Notes: generated by a model not told the origin, from the letters alone. A stretch of DNA of 64,000 nt from Phellopilus nigrolimitatus (GCA_021029095.1 JAJOHG010000001.1:2587011-2651010); one strand, 5' to 3'. Shown: positions 24,180 through 36,403, numbered from the stretch's first letter. Made by a program: numbers and translations.

Positions 24180-26742
24180 TCACCTTTCTTCTGTCTGTAT
24201 CGAAGAACGATATGGACCTGTTGAGCAGTTGTACTCTACAAGTGTCGGCGACATTGGGGCAAGCGATTTCTCCACACCATCCTGGGCGGTGTACGGCGGA
24301 GCGGCCGCGGTATCACCCTGACGCTGTATGTACGGCAGAGCGATGCTGGTCTTACCTACCCGTCGAGCGCCCAGGGTCGGGGGAAGGATGAATGGCACGA
24401 TGGTCCCGTTCACGGACGCAGTTGAAGGGGACAGCGGGTCAATGTCCTGGGAGTTTGACAACGCGTAGCGGCGCGCAGGTTGTACAGCCTGCAACTGCAC
24501 AACCTGCGAATGCTGCCAATGTGGACTACTCGAATCCTTTGGCGCGCTAGGCTGTGCGCGCGCAGTCGCATCAGGTAGCGTGGGCATCGCCGGGAGAATA
24601 AATGGCTCGACGACGCCATAATTCTGTGAACCAGCGTAAGATGTAGCGGCATGCGATGCTGCGAAGTTCGCGCCGATGGCAGAGTTATTATACGAGATAT
24701 GGGAGAAGACGTTCTTATAAACCTCACTGCGCCCCCGCGAAGACGGCAGGGAAGACATCGATGGCGACAAAACGTCAATGAGTGCAGGGCTTTGCGGTGA
24801 CTGGGCTTCGGGTAGGAGAGGATAAGAACTTGCCACAGAACGCGCCGTCGTCGGCGGTGTAGGTAGCTGTACCTTGCCTGTCCGCACGATTGGCACCACT
24901 GCGTATTGTACGTTGTCATCTTCTGTCCCTTCGTTGTCCACATACAATTTTTCCGTCTCTCCGATTTTAAATCCCGGCGGTGCGGGATTGACAACGGTGC
25001 GTTTTGTACTTCGTCGGCCAATCATGAAGGCGGCGACGGAAAGTATGACGAGGAAGACAACACCCCCAATTGTACCACCGATGATCGCTCCGATGGGCTT
25101 CGGAGAGGGCTTAATTGTACGCATTGCCATACCTATGGAGTTGGGATTATCCGAGCCAGGGCGGCCAGCGACGAAAATACTGCAATTGACAGAGAAAAGC
25201 GATATAAAATCTAATTCGCAAAGAATTGATGGTAACTTACAGATAAAACGCACTGATAAAGTTGCTTCCAAGCAGGAAACTATTCACGGACGAGTCGGGC
25301 CATGCTTGAATGGCGCCCACGCAAGTCCCATCGCTTTGCTTCACGATGAGCTGGTTCTGGTCGATTGGAAAGGCTTGGCCGGAGAACGTGAAAGAAACCG
25401 ATAGCTCGGTTCCGCAAGGAATGTTCCATGCTTGCGCTCCACCTACAAGTGAGTCCAATTTTACCGAAGAGGGGACAGCGGAATCTGTAGGAATTGTTTG
25501 AGAGGTGCAGCACACAATCCCGGGGGGGGGGTGGCTTCAGAAAAAGTACTTACAAAAAATATTTGCTTGGCTAACAGGGAAATATATATCCGGGAAGAAA
25601 GGTTCAATCAGCGCTTGAGACTTGTTTGAGCTTGCCACAGACGCTCCTGATATCGATGCAGCCCACCCATCCAACTCGATTGTCCAATCACTTTCTGGTA
25701 GTTCGAGGCCGCTATTTAAAGTTGTTCCACTCACGCCATCAGTGGAAGACGTGCCCACTGCAGCGGACGAGGTATTCGCGATGTTCCAAGTGATGGGACC
25801 TTCGTACGCGCTTGAATCAGGCACTACCCAGTGCAATAATCCTCCGTTGCCTTCATCGTCATCGGACGTGAAAGTCGGGGGCTGGAGGTTCATACCAAGT
25901 GTGAAATTATCATGCGTGGGGTTGCGAGTCAGCCATCCGCCAAAGACGGTATCGGAGAAGTCTCCCGTCTCGCCATTCGCATTCGTCCCAAGCCCAATAA
26001 GCCCAGAAGTTACTTCAGAGAAAAGAGAAGAGGTGTCATTTGCCACAATGACTGTTGGATTTTAAAAAAAAAAGGTTCCTTAGTTCGGTCTGTTCTTCGC
26101 CTCTCGGGGTAAGGGAATAACATATTTAAGAAGCAAAATACTATGCAAAACGCACTAGTCTGATTAGGATATTGCCAAGCTGAACCGTTAACTTCCTGAA
26201 GGCCACAGTTCTCCTTGATGAAAGGTCCACTGATCGTCGCGGAGCCAATCGTAACATTTTGGGATCCAGGGAATGGCCTTTGGCTCGACGAAGCAGAAGC
26301 ATTATAGCTATGCAAATGAACGATGTCAGAGATGATAGAGCATACTATTCTCAAGGAGAGCGCTCACGTAGGCACGCCATCACAGCCATTGCATGCCGTT
26401 CCAGCAACCGCACTGTATCCTGTGTTCGCCGCCAAAGCGAACTTGAACCGCTGAGTATCTGGCGAAGACGACTGCAACCAAGACAGACTTTAGCGTGACC
26501 AGCACTCAATGAAAATACTTAAGGGGACGTACCATGTTCACTCCGACCACATATCGCTGGTCTTGATTCACAGTGAGAGGGATATTCACGGTGACGAGCG
26601 GAGTATCCCTCTTGTGCAGAATGCGCGCCGCAGCGGCCGCAGCGGTCGCACCATCGACGCAATCGACAAGTAAAGTATTCAGAAAGAGCAGACCGTAGAC
26701 GGAGGTTGTCAGGAATTCATGCGCCCCCGCGTTGGCCCTCAT
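24180..26742 (-). CDS. Type I membrane aspartic-protease-like protein lacking both catalytic Asp
   Basis: Exons from the start: 26742-26533, 26471-26368, 26307-26156, 26051-25554, 25484-25241 and 25179-24180; 735 residues. A hydrophobic N-terminal segment (VYGLLFLNTLLVDCV) looks like a signal peptide. The ectodomain follows the pepsin (A1) plan: VTVNIPLTVNQDQRYVVGVN, an ATG-like turn, SGLIGLG, and the C-terminal lobe pieces AQAWNIPCGTELSVSFTFSG, CVGAIQAW and SFLLGSNFISAFYLIFV. The first active-site motif, normally DTGS, reads ANTGYS, and the second aligns with LIEPFFPD, so both Asp are gone. A transmembrane helix (IIGGTIGGVVFLVILSVAAF) and a 280-residue Ser/Pro-rich cytosolic tail follow. It is therefore probably not a protease but a surface binding or sensor protein. 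The assignment rests on order and spacing of A1 motifs, not on an alignment. Confidence 0.75.
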
Positions 26743-27500
26743 CTAGTTTGCACCAGAGAGATATCGAGTTGAAAGAGCGAGAGAATCGGAAGGGTAAAAC
26801 GGCCCCGAGCCTCGGCATTTACATAGTTCGCCCATCATTTCCTCAATTTACTAGGTTCGAGATCTCTAACTGCGTTAGTCCGCTGCATACCAGACTGTAA
26901 GTGCTCCCACGTATAGAAAAGATAGGCGCGAGGAAGTTGCCGAGGGTGCGCATGGTAGAGGACGTTCCAATGATACACTGCCTTCTCTTGCACAGCAGAT
27001 ACTCATCATCAAGACACATCTTGTCTCAATCTGTCCACAGCCTGTCCATCAAAAGCGAGGCCTGCAAAGAATATGCATCCATGCCAATCTGATTGCATTT
27101 ATTATTACTGCGGAGAAAGAGAAAAGAGGACAGTCCAAGCCTAAAAGCAATATGTCGTTGTACGTAGATGTGTCCCCTGTGTTTCGTTGAATTGTTCACC
27201 GGGGATCTAGTGTGACATATTTATCCCTTATCCTTACGGGGAAAAAGGGCCTGAACACGGATGTCAAGCGAGCTCAAACCCTCATAGTTTACGGGAGGAA
27301 ACGCTAAATCTGCTCACGCTTCACCCAACTCCTTTCAGTTGCGATCCGAAACCTGCCCCATGACCGTCTGAATTCGAAGGTGATCAATTCAAATCCTTGA
27401 CTACTTGTAAATTTCAGGATAGCTCATACATACTCATGATAAGTCGCAGACGCGTCAATCAACGAGAGAAGTCTTGCGGTGAATGAAACTCCTCTTGCTG
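26743..27500. other. Intergenic region upstream of the aspartic-protease-like gene and downstream of SMN
   Basis: Roughly 760 bases holding the promoter of the gene to the left and the 3' UTR of SMN to the right. I see no coding segment and no clear repeat. Confidence 0.5.
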
Positions 27501-29054
27501 TCAGCGCTGAGTTGACACTAGCAGTTCTGTTTCTTCCTCTTCCTCTTCTTGTCCTTGTACTTCGTCTTCGTCATTCATCGCGTCATTTTTCACGGGAGCC
27601 TCTTGCTCGTTTTTCCTTTGTAACTGCAAACATCACGCATCAATAAGTTAGCCGCCAATAATTCTGGTATACGATGTAGGAATACGCACATGGTACACAG
27701 CGGTCCAGTAGCCGGACCAGTACATTGCACCGATCGCTCGAGTAAACGCATCGTCCGCACTGACTGCACCAACTTCCTCAGCAAGAGAGTTCACTGATGC
27801 TACGATGTATTCAGATCTAGGCACAGATATGAAAGGTACACAAGGCACCGCAGACATACCAGGAAGCATCGTCTCATAGTATGCCGTGACATCGCTTAGC
27901 ATTGCTTGGGTACCTTCCGGAACAGGTGGCGGCTTCGAGGGAATCACGGAAGAAAGGGATGCATCATGTGTGGGTATGTAGGTATTGAAATCGAGCGGCG
28001 CAGATGACTCGACCGCACCCAACAAAGTTTGCGCATGAGTCTGCTGCTTCGAAGGCGCAGCCGTGGAGAAACTATTCTCAATACCCTTGCCTTTGGCTTT
28101 ATTTTTGGCCGGAGGCTTATCTGGAGGGATGTTATACCAACTTAAATTAAGTATTCATTAGCTTGATGTAGCAACGATATTGCAATCTGTGGCAGACAGC
28201 ACGTACAGTGGCGACTTGTGCACTCGATCTTTTTTCCATCGTTTATTTCTACCGTGCATTCCCTGGTCGAGAGCACGCAAAGGAAAAATCAGCATAACCG
28301 TCACAATAAGAAAAGGGATGTCTTAGATCGTAATCACTTCATATTCTTCATTTGCAGCATCCCAAGCCGCAATAAGCGCTGAATCGTCCCAAATCTCGTC
28401 GTGTGTGAGTTCCCTGCTCTCATCCTCGTCCTCATCCTCGTCTTCAACACCCATATCTCCTTCTCCTTCGCCCCCTCCTTCCCAATCTCTTTCTTCAGTA
28501 AGACCGTCCGTCTTGACTGTGCAATCGTTTTCGTCTGCAATGCTTTCATCGTACAGAATCCCTTCGGTTTGTACGCCGGGATCATCCCAATGTTGCATTG
28601 ACACGCCCGTGCTCCCATTGCCCCCGCCCTTTGCGGCTCTTCCTGAGGTTGATCCCGATACTTCGGCTCTGTCTCCATCTCCTGCTCCAGAACGACGACT
28701 ACGCCTTCTATTCTTTTTGACTGGGGGCTTTGGTGCTGAAGGGAGGAACGAAGACGGGTTTTGAACACTGGCTGGAACCGCATCTCCACCTACGCGTAAG
28801 ATAGCATCATCGCCGACATCACCGAACGCATTGGTACCTGCAATACTTTCGTCGCGTCTCCGTTTCTTTGCAGGCGGTGAGGAGGATGCATACGGTGCAG
28901 CGATTTTGCTTGAAACTGAAGTAGGATGATGGCGTGTCGTCGCCGCCGCCGCCGCCATTGTGGACGGGCTCGAGATAGGTTTTACTGGCGATGCTTGTGG
29001 TGAGGTAGATGGAAGAGCGTCGAGGTCATCGTATGATACGACTTGGCGAGACAT
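27501..29054 (-). CDS. SMN1: Survival motor neuron (SMN) homologue without a Tudor domain
   Basis: Exons from the start: 29054-28338, 28262-28207, 28140-27860, 27799-27690 and 27623-27501; 428 residues. A 220-residue N-terminal extension is rich in Ser, Lys/Arg and Glu/Asp. Next is the Gemin2-binding helix (WDDSALIAAWDAANEEYE), matching DDSALIKAYDKAV-type motifs of animal and yeast SMN. A segment with KSPLWYNIPPDKPP follows. Near residues 368-388 is the YG box (DAFTRAIGAMYWSGYWTAVY), the self-association helix defined by spaced Tyr and Gly. The tail is acidic. No Tudor fold is visible, as in fission yeast Smn1. SMN with Gemin2 assembles Sm rings on spliceosomal snRNAs, which matters in so intron-rich a genome. 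Splice sites join with consistent phase; exon 2 (56 bases) is recovered only because the HKSPLW segment is conserved. Confidence 0.88.
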
Positions 29055-29640
29055 GCAGTGGACAAGACTAAGGGAGAGCCAGGTCCTTGACGAGGTCCTT
29101 TCTGAGCGTCTTGTGTACTTACGTAAGTCAACACCGTATGTACGTACGAGCCGGACTTGGTTACTCTGTCGAATCTCTCTAGCTTTCGGAATTCATTTTG
29201 TAGATTTCGAAGACCTAGCGGCACTCTAAAAATAGGCGTCTAAATTCAAGATATCTGGACAGAAACCAGGCCGGTTGATCAGAACTAAGTCAAACCACAA
29301 CGAGAGAGTTTCCTACCTTGCACTTGAAACGTCTCCGTCCGTATTCCCCCCTGCACCGTCCTCCATGCACTTTCTAACTTGCCATGGACAAATAGCTTTC
29401 TAGTAATGGACATAACCATCATTTTGGGGCATGGAAAACTTCCTATTTGTGTACTGTTTTCCCAATCCAGAGAATCTCAAGTTCCGCTGGTAGCAGTTAC
29501 ACCAAATTTGGGGGTTTATACGACATATGCTAAGTCCCGTATTCATTGTTTCTGAGAGAATGCGAGAACTTGCTGTGAGATGTATACTCACGAGAGAATA
29601 TAGAGTTTTGTATCCAAAAACGTTCGTTAGACCTTACAGA
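29055..29640. other. Upstream region of SMN, no gene seen
   Basis: About 590 bases between the SMN start and the first recognisable piece of the carboxylesterase remnant. It probably holds the SMN promoter. The original start of the decayed esterase should also have been here but cannot be placed. Confidence 0.4.
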
Positions 29641-29649
29641 CACTTTTCT

Positions 29650-31250
29650 CGTGATTAGGGAAAACTTGAAAACTTTTCGCCGAGTCTCCCGCTGGGATCT
29701 ACGGTTTGCGCTTCCTATCGCGAAACTAACTCCTAGCGTCGCGGAACTCGACACGAGCAAATTCGGTGCATGTGCCCAGCTGGTAAGCGTTATCTTTATA
29801 CACAAGCCTAATAGCGCTATATGAGCTTGCAAACGGCATCTGCGGGTAGGTTTAGGGACGAATATGTCCGCTCTGGACATGTCGGAGGACTGCCTTTCGA
29901 TAAATGTCTTCCGCCCGGCATCGCTGAACGTGATTTTGGGAAGTGGCATACCGGTCTTGGCACAGGTCTATGGTCTATGACGGGGGGTTCTCTGGCTGTG
30001 CCATGGTTGCGTCAATTTATAGTTCAATACGGTCATAGAAAAGTCCACGTTTCTTTCTAGTGAGAGCGCAATCGTCGCGCAGAGCACTAAGAGGGTTACT
30101 AGTCATGTTTCATTTTTTTAAAACATTTTTCACAGTTTTAGAGTGCCTCTCAGGACGCCCCGATCATCTATCACCTTCAACTACCGCCTCGGACCTTCGG
30201 ATTTCCTCAAGGGACTGAGGCTGAACAAAGAGGTGTACTCAACCTAGATACCAAAATGTCATAGCGGCACTACAATGGGTACGCCAGAATATAGCGCATT
30301 CGAAGGTGATAAGAAGAATTCAGATGTTTTTATTACCATTGTACTTTTGTCTACCAGTCAATGTTGCGGTGTTATTTATTGTAATTAGGTCACTGTCTTT
30401 GGCAGGAACGCTGGGTCCATCGCCATTGTCCAATTGCTCCTCGGCCCGATTTTCTGCATCGCCAGAGCCGCTGTACGTCAAATCATCTCTGATTCTCTAA
30501 TGACACATATTATACATTCTGTATAACCACAGATACTCGAATCAGGTTTGGTTGCGTCCGTTACGCTCACTAACGCTTCCAGAAACTGGCAGCGATTTGC
30601 TTCCGCTCTATCCGAGTGTGCGGCCTCGGTTGCACCCTTTGGATACCTGCGGTCCGCGAGCTTCGAGGTGGTGAATACGTCGAACGTCGCGCTCAGTGTT
30701 ATACAGGGAGAATTTTCGTTCCTGCCTGTCATCGACGGACCTGGCGGAATCATCCATGACCTTCTATCAAAGTTCTTCACGAGTGGTCATTTTGCGCGCA
30801 TACCATTCATTGCGGGCACCAAGTTGGACGAAGGTAACCACAGAGAGCTAGGAAACGGGTGTTCTTTATTTTATTTTATTTTACTGATCTACACGACTAT
30901 CTTTGCACCTTAGGTACTTTGTTCATTTTGCCGACGTTCAACTCATCCGTGCTACTCGTGGTTCGCCGCAAATAAGACTGACAGTTTTGCCTCCAGCGGA
31001 GTATCACGCAGTGCTCAACAGCTTAATGGATATCTACTCGGATGCGCACTTGGTTCGCCCTTGGCACGGGGAAATGATACATTTGGGCTGAACGGCCAAT
31101 TCAAGCGCACCAGCTCGGTCCAATGTAATGTGGCTTTCAAACCCTCCATTTTGAAAGGACACAAGCGGAGAGCCAGCATGGTATGCAGGTATTTGCGTGC
31201 ATGTTTACGGATTCGCAGACGGTAATATCGCTCCAATTAGGAGGTATGCT
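29650..31250 (+). pseudogene. Decayed carboxylesterase/type-B lipase
   Basis: Pieces of the alpha/beta-hydrolase carboxylesterase family occur in the right order but in different frames with many stops. They are DLRFALPIAKLTP (about 29695), DMSEDCLSINVFRPAS (about 29876-29925), VLAQVYG (about 29960), ITFNYRL next to FGFPQGTEAEQRGVLNL (about 30168-30250), then VTVFGRNAGSIAIVQLLLGP (about 30390-30450), LESGLVASVTLTNASRNW (about 30537), FLPVIDGPGGIIHDL, HFARIPFIAGTKLDEG (about 30790-30835) and GNDTFGLNGQFKRTSS (about 31070-31115). An active enzyme has G-E-S-A-G at the nucleophile elbow. Here it reads GRNAG, so the catalytic Ser is Asn. Frame changes between nearly every piece, the in-frame stops and the lost nucleophile mark it as a pseudogene. 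Confidence 0.85.
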
Positions 31251-31259
31251 CTCACTCTC

Positions 31260-32418
31260 AATCTTACGGATTTCGAATATCCTCGTGATTTATTAAATCC
31301 AATTTAACATGGTTTCTGAGGTTGCATATGCGTACGAAATGGCGTCGAACGGCCCTACGCCAATTACTCTGAGCCAAAATATGATAGACTACTAAGTATC
31401 ATTTGTGAATAGCCTCGATCTAAATGACGGCTGCGGAGACACATACGCGAATCAAATTGTAATATCGAATATTGAAAAGCTACTGATGCTCTACCAGAAA
31501 AATGTATAGGCAAACGCTGGATCCGTTACACACCAAATATAGAGGTACGCTATTCTGTATCCTAATTTAAATACCTGCTAGTCTGCTGAGCTCTTGCTTT
31601 TTAGGCGCTGAAAGAGAGAGAAATCGAAGATGATACTTGACACGTACCAGGAAAAACAGATGTCGTTCTTGAAAGCACACCCGTTAGCTATCCGCCATTA
31701 GACTAGTCAACATTGTGATTCCGAGTGGCAGGCCCAAGCCCAGATATCGTGCGAGTTCAAAAGAAAGAGCTACTTTACGTGCTAAACAATTTGTCGACTC
31801 CTTCATGCTTGTCACCGCTAGATACTACTGGCGGCTGAAAACGTGATATGCGCTTTGTATGATGCTTGTGGTATAGAGCAGCTGAGTTGAGACTGTCTAT
31901 GTGACTCGATTTATGTATGCTCCGCAGGAGTTATCGTCATCTGCTTTGGCCAAATTGATGAGGTTACTTGGTTTGCAATTCAGACTGACTGCTAGAAATG
32001 AGGCGGGCCATTTCTTACAGATTAGCTACCTGTAAAAGATATAACTAAATCGCCACTAATGAAGGTTTCTGCCACTTCTCACTTTCGACGCTTTCATAAA
32101 ATCAATACCTTGGAACCAAATGAGGAAGATAATCTTCCTGATACGGGAAATACGTGGATGTCATGATCGACAGTCGATCATTTGCGACCCCGAACGTCAG
32201 AACCTCTCCTCATACACTAATCTTGTTTCATTATTTCATTATTTCCCTCAACACGTTCGTCCCACTGGTCAACGGTCTTCCGTCGTTCTCACATCTTTTA
32301 GGCAAACTTGTACTACGTATATGCTATAAAACTACAAAATGGCCGACATGGATGATGAAAGATATATGCGCTAGACGATTTAGACTCCGGCTCCCGTCCG
32401 CATAATCACTCATAGGAT
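31260..32418. other. AT-rich interval, no gene seen
   Basis: About 1.1 kb of AT-rich sequence with frequent stops in all frames, between the esterase remnant and the thiolase 3' end. It may hold further eroded esterase sequence, but I recognise none. Confidence 0.4.
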
Positions 32419-34418
32419 TTATAGTCTCGCCAGGGAAAGGAACCATTCAGAGTTCTTTTTAGCCTTTACTTTATCCACATCTGCGCGAGTGATGGAGCGG
32501 CACTCGTGGGCGTGATTGTATCCGAGTCTTCACATAAGCGTCAGTTTATATTTATCCGCATTACAAGCTCTTGCCTCACCGGTCGCGACCGTCTCTTCCG
32601 CCTTCCTTATAAAACTCAGGCCTACGAAGAAGACTCACTACAACCGCCCCACCGAGTCCGATATTGTGGACTAGACCGAATTTGCCACGTTTGTCGGGTA
32701 TATCGAATAAACCTGGCGCTTGCATAGGCCCGGCCCCTGTTCTCGGGGGAGATGGTTGAGCAATGTACAACATTTCGGGTGACTGCGCTTACAGTTTCTC
32801 AGTTGAGCTGAAGCATAATGGGAAAATTTGTTATCACTTTTCGTATCTGTCTCAAGGCGAGGAAAGAACAAACCTGTAATATAGAAGTGCATGCCTAAAC
32901 CTGTAGCACCCAAAGGGTGACCTTTGGCTTCGAGTCCACCACTCGGATTTACGACATATTTTCCGCCGTACTATCGTAAGCCCCGTTAATCAGACTTTGC
33001 ATGGTCATTCAAACTATGTTTACCGTGTTGTCTCCTCTATCAACCATCTTATGGGCTTCATCGGGAGCGCAAAGGCCCAAAGCAGGATAAGTTATAAGCT
33101 ATTATTCATGATCGGTATCATCAGTACAACGGAGATATAGAAACATGCTCATACCTCATTTGCAGCAAAGCAGTCATGCAGCTCTACTACACCAACCAAG
33201 TCGCGTCCCTCGCCGTCTCCGAAGCCTGCTTGTGCAAAGGTCTTGTCAGCAGCGGTCTTCGACATCGAATAGCCCACAAGTTCCATGGCGCTGCGACTGT
33301 CAAACGCCGCTGGCAAGTCCGTAGTGAGTTGCTGTGCGACTATTTCTATAGCTTGGTTCTCAAGACTATGCAAGTGCACGAAGGCCTCGGAAGCGACGAT
33401 GCAACAGGCCGCTGATAAAAAAAACAGCTCAAGATCTCATGACGACTTCTCACTTGAACTGAAGTCACTTGCCTCCGTCACTGGTTGGACTGCACATATA
33501 TTTTGTCAGCTGGTTCGTAATCTTTGGGGCTTCCAGGACCTCCTCAGCACTCCAGCCGCTCCTAAATTGCGAGTAAGGGTTTTTGGTAGAATGCTTATGG
33601 TTCTTTGAAGCTTAAATATAAGTTGAATGGGTTTTAAACATGGTGAGCGTAAATCTAATTTTACTTTTAAAAACAAAAGTAATCCCTTACCAATCTTCGC
33701 GAGATGCTCAACACTTCCACCATACTTCTCAAAGTATTCTTGAGCGCCGTTCCCGAACATGCGCGGTGCGTTCGGACCGTGATTCTTACCGAGTGTTTCC
33801 TCGGTCATTTCAACGACTTGATTGAAGGGTGCCATTGGAGGGACCCGATCACTCCAATTCGAACCTAGACTTCCCCGAGCCATTCGCTCAAACCCAAGGG
33901 CTAGAGCGCAGTCCGCCTGAGCGCCTCGCACCCATGAGGCTGCCTGGAAAAGCGCTGTCGAGCCTGTGGAACAGTTATTGTTCACATTGGTGATCGGGAT
34001 TCCAGTAAGTCCGAGGTTGTATAATGCGCGCTAGAGGTCATACGTTGATTATTAGTGAATATAGTATACATAAGAGAGGAAATAGAGGCGAACCTGGCCA
34101 GAGGTGGAATCGCCGAAGCAGTATCCGACGAAAGCGACTTGCACCGAGTCGTATGTGATACCAGCGTCAAGGAGAGCTTTTGTAGCAGCCTCCAGTCCCA
34201 TCTGCGAAAGTCGTCCATAATGCTTAGATGAGGTACGGGCTTAGAAACCAAATGACACACGCACATCCTCAGTAGTTCTCAAACCTCTTGGCTACAAAAC
34301 CAGTATAAAGTTTCTGTTCTTCAGAAACAATTCACGCAGCGATAAACACCTTTATGAATGCCGTGCACCCGATACCGACGAGGAACGTCCTTTCTCCCTT
34401 GAAATTTTCACTCTTCAT
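32419..34418 (-). CDS. Peroxisomal SCP2-type thiolase (sterol carrier protein thiolase)
   Basis: Eleven exons from the start: 34418-34350, 34291-34265, 34201-34094, 34030-33691, 33610-33473, 33411-33155, 33098-33024, 32970-32874, 32807-32793, 32736-32580 and 32527-32419; 463 residues. The catalytic Cys is in [14 protein letters not shown] (Cys88). Other family motifs are [34 protein letters not shown] and [21 protein letters not shown]. This is the SCP-x thiolase subgroup, which cleaves branched or medium 3-ketoacyl-CoA in peroxisomes. The last exon follows an intron that starts inside an apparent stop and encodes [11 protein letters not shown] and the C-terminus LARL, a PTS1-like peroxisome signal. 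Exon 9 is 15 bases. The intron after 33473 starts with GC (gcaagt). It lies 230 bp downstream of eIF5 on the same strand. Confidence 0.92.
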
Positions 34419-34649
34419 GCCTAGCGTACGTAGATTGACGACGAGGGTGTTCGACGAACGTCGTCCGGCTATGCCGGGTTTTTTTATATGCGTCTCATGA
34501 TCATATGACTGGACTCTTTGCGAAATTCACCTGCTATGATCTCACGTTCTCAAGGGACCGACAGGAAACGAGCAATAGAGTTTATTCAACCGAGATTTAT
34601 CGATAGAGGATGCCCGCTTGACTGGCAGCCACTAGTATTATACCCACAT

Positions 34650-36037
34650 TCACTCATCGGAGTCTTCGTCTTCATCGTCTTCATCATCGTCAGCCTCGTC
34701 AAGCCACTAGTCATGAGTTAGAACGTGCGTCGGTACGAACGCAAACAGTCAAGACATTACCTTCAAGAACGGTTCGCTAGCCTTCCTGACTTTCTTACTG
34801 GTATCCTTATCGACATATTTCTTGCTCACATGAGTTCCCCACTGCTTCAAAACTTCCTCCTCGAGAGCATCAGCTTGGTAGAAGATCATGAGGATCTTTG
34901 GAATAGCTGGAATGAGTTCTGGATGCGCAAACCCGACGAAACGTTCAATACCCCCCAGGAGAGCCTTCTGGTGTCGTTCCGACGTGACCATCTATACATC
35001 CGATCAGCTACAATCTACAAAACACGGCACAACGATGCACACCTTTGCGAACATAGGCGCAAACCTCGGAATTTCCGAGACAATTTCCTCCGTGAACAAA
35101 ACCTGGACGAGGACTTGTACAGTCTTGTGCTTCTTCTCGATACCCAAATCATGTGCCTGCTTATAAACATCGATGGCTGTGGCAGTAGTACGGTTCTGTT
35201 CAGCCCACTGGCCGATCTGAGCGTAGGGGCTATTGACATCATCATCGCTGTCGTCATCTCCTAGGACGAGGCTAGCCTGCATGCTGCTTTCGAGGGCCTT
35301 AACACGAGCTTTGACGGCTTCAGCGGACGTATCCACGGCCCATTCATCCTCCTTCATTGACGTTAAAGTAGGATCCGTAGCGAGCACCGCGGCCTCAGAT
35401 TTGATACGCTTGGTAAGCTCGTCGTCACTCTCCCCGCCAGCCTCTTCTGCCTCTTCATCGGGTGGACTGACGCTGCCATTATCGACTGCGGTACCGTCCT
35501 TGGCCTTCTTGGTCTTCTTTGGAGTCTTGGGAGGATTTTTGAGAATGAATGTTGTCAACTTGTGGCGCATGTCAACCGAGGTGCGCTGACCGCATGCCTT
35601 GCAATTGCGGATGATGACGTCGCCCTTTATAATGACTAGATCCGTCTCCGGGTTCTTACACGAACCGCACAAGACAAATTTGTCGATGAAGACGTCGAGC
35701 AGCTCGCGCAGGCGCGAGGCGTCGTGAGCACCGTTGACGATGTAGCGGTCACCCTTCTCGTCCGAGGTTGTCTGTGCACCGAGTTCACATCCAAAAAACT
35801 TAGTGGGATAGGTTGGCGGGCGAGAGAGAGCGCGAGCAACGTCCGACATGTTCGGGACGACCGTCTTAATACCATTTCCTTTGCCCTCAATTTTTGTGTG
35901 CAGAAGGGGCATGCTGATGGGAATGCAAAAAATGTTGGAAAACAACTGATATCACTGGTTGGAACGTATACTACATACCGGTAGCGGTAAAACTTGTCAT
36001 CGACGTCGCGACGAACGTTAACAATTTCAGAACCCAT
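34650..36037 (-). CDS. TIF5: Translation initiation factor eIF5
   Basis: Exons from the start: 36037-35979, 35913-35043, 34991-34761 and 34706-34650; 405 residues. The N-terminus has the GTPase-activating segment [16 protein letters not shown], including the Arg finger near residue 10 and the Asp-x-Phe-Tyr-Arg-Tyr core. The four-Cys zinc ribbon is CGSCKNPET and CKACGQ. A Lys/Glu-rich linker leads to the C-terminal W2 (HEAT-like) domain, which ends in the acidic-aromatic box [20 protein letters not shown]. eIF5 stimulates GTP hydrolysis by eIF2 in the 43S complex on AUG recognition, and its W2 domain contacts eIF2-beta and eIF3. Its length is that of yeast Tif5 (405). A small MITE lies about 370 bp upstream. 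Confidence 0.96.
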
Positions 36038-36401
36038 ATTAAGCAGAATTTATGACTATTAATTTGAACAGTCAGTTTCTGTACGGTGTCGTCTGTGTCA
36101 CCATAGATCCAACAGACACGTACTATTAAGATGAGTGGATTGGGATGGTAAAACTTTTCCGGGTTTCTCTGGGAATCGTGAGGGCGACAAGGCATGAATC
36201 TTCCGTCGGAACAGCGGAAGACCGAAGGAGGTGAGTATGGCGTAAACGACGAAATGATGGCGCGCGGTAAGAGCGTGAGTGCTAAGAGATGGCCGTGGTT
36301 GCAGTTCAAGAAGAATTGGGCACGTAGCCCTCTAAAAGTACTGTGACTGCCAGTCCTCAAATTAGTAAGCGGCAGCGTCGGCAACACACGTTTGCGCAAA
36401 C
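36038..36401. promoter_or_regulatory. Upstream region of eIF5, up to the MITE
   Basis: About 360 bases between the eIF5 start and the left end of the inverted-repeat element. It presumably contains the eIF5 promoter. I recognise no specific sites. Confidence 0.4.
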
Positions 36402-36403
36402 TA

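Noticed and set aside
25515..25535. Run of ten G in an intron of the aspartic-protease-like gene as a possible frameshift site
   Set aside because: It lies wholly inside the intron 25485-25553 and does not affect coding; the exon sum is a multiple of three.
27501..36037. A co-functional gene cluster of SMN, esterase, thiolase and eIF5
   Set aside because: The products act in unrelated processes (snRNP assembly, fatty acid breakdown, translation), and spacing and strands give no sign of coordinated control.
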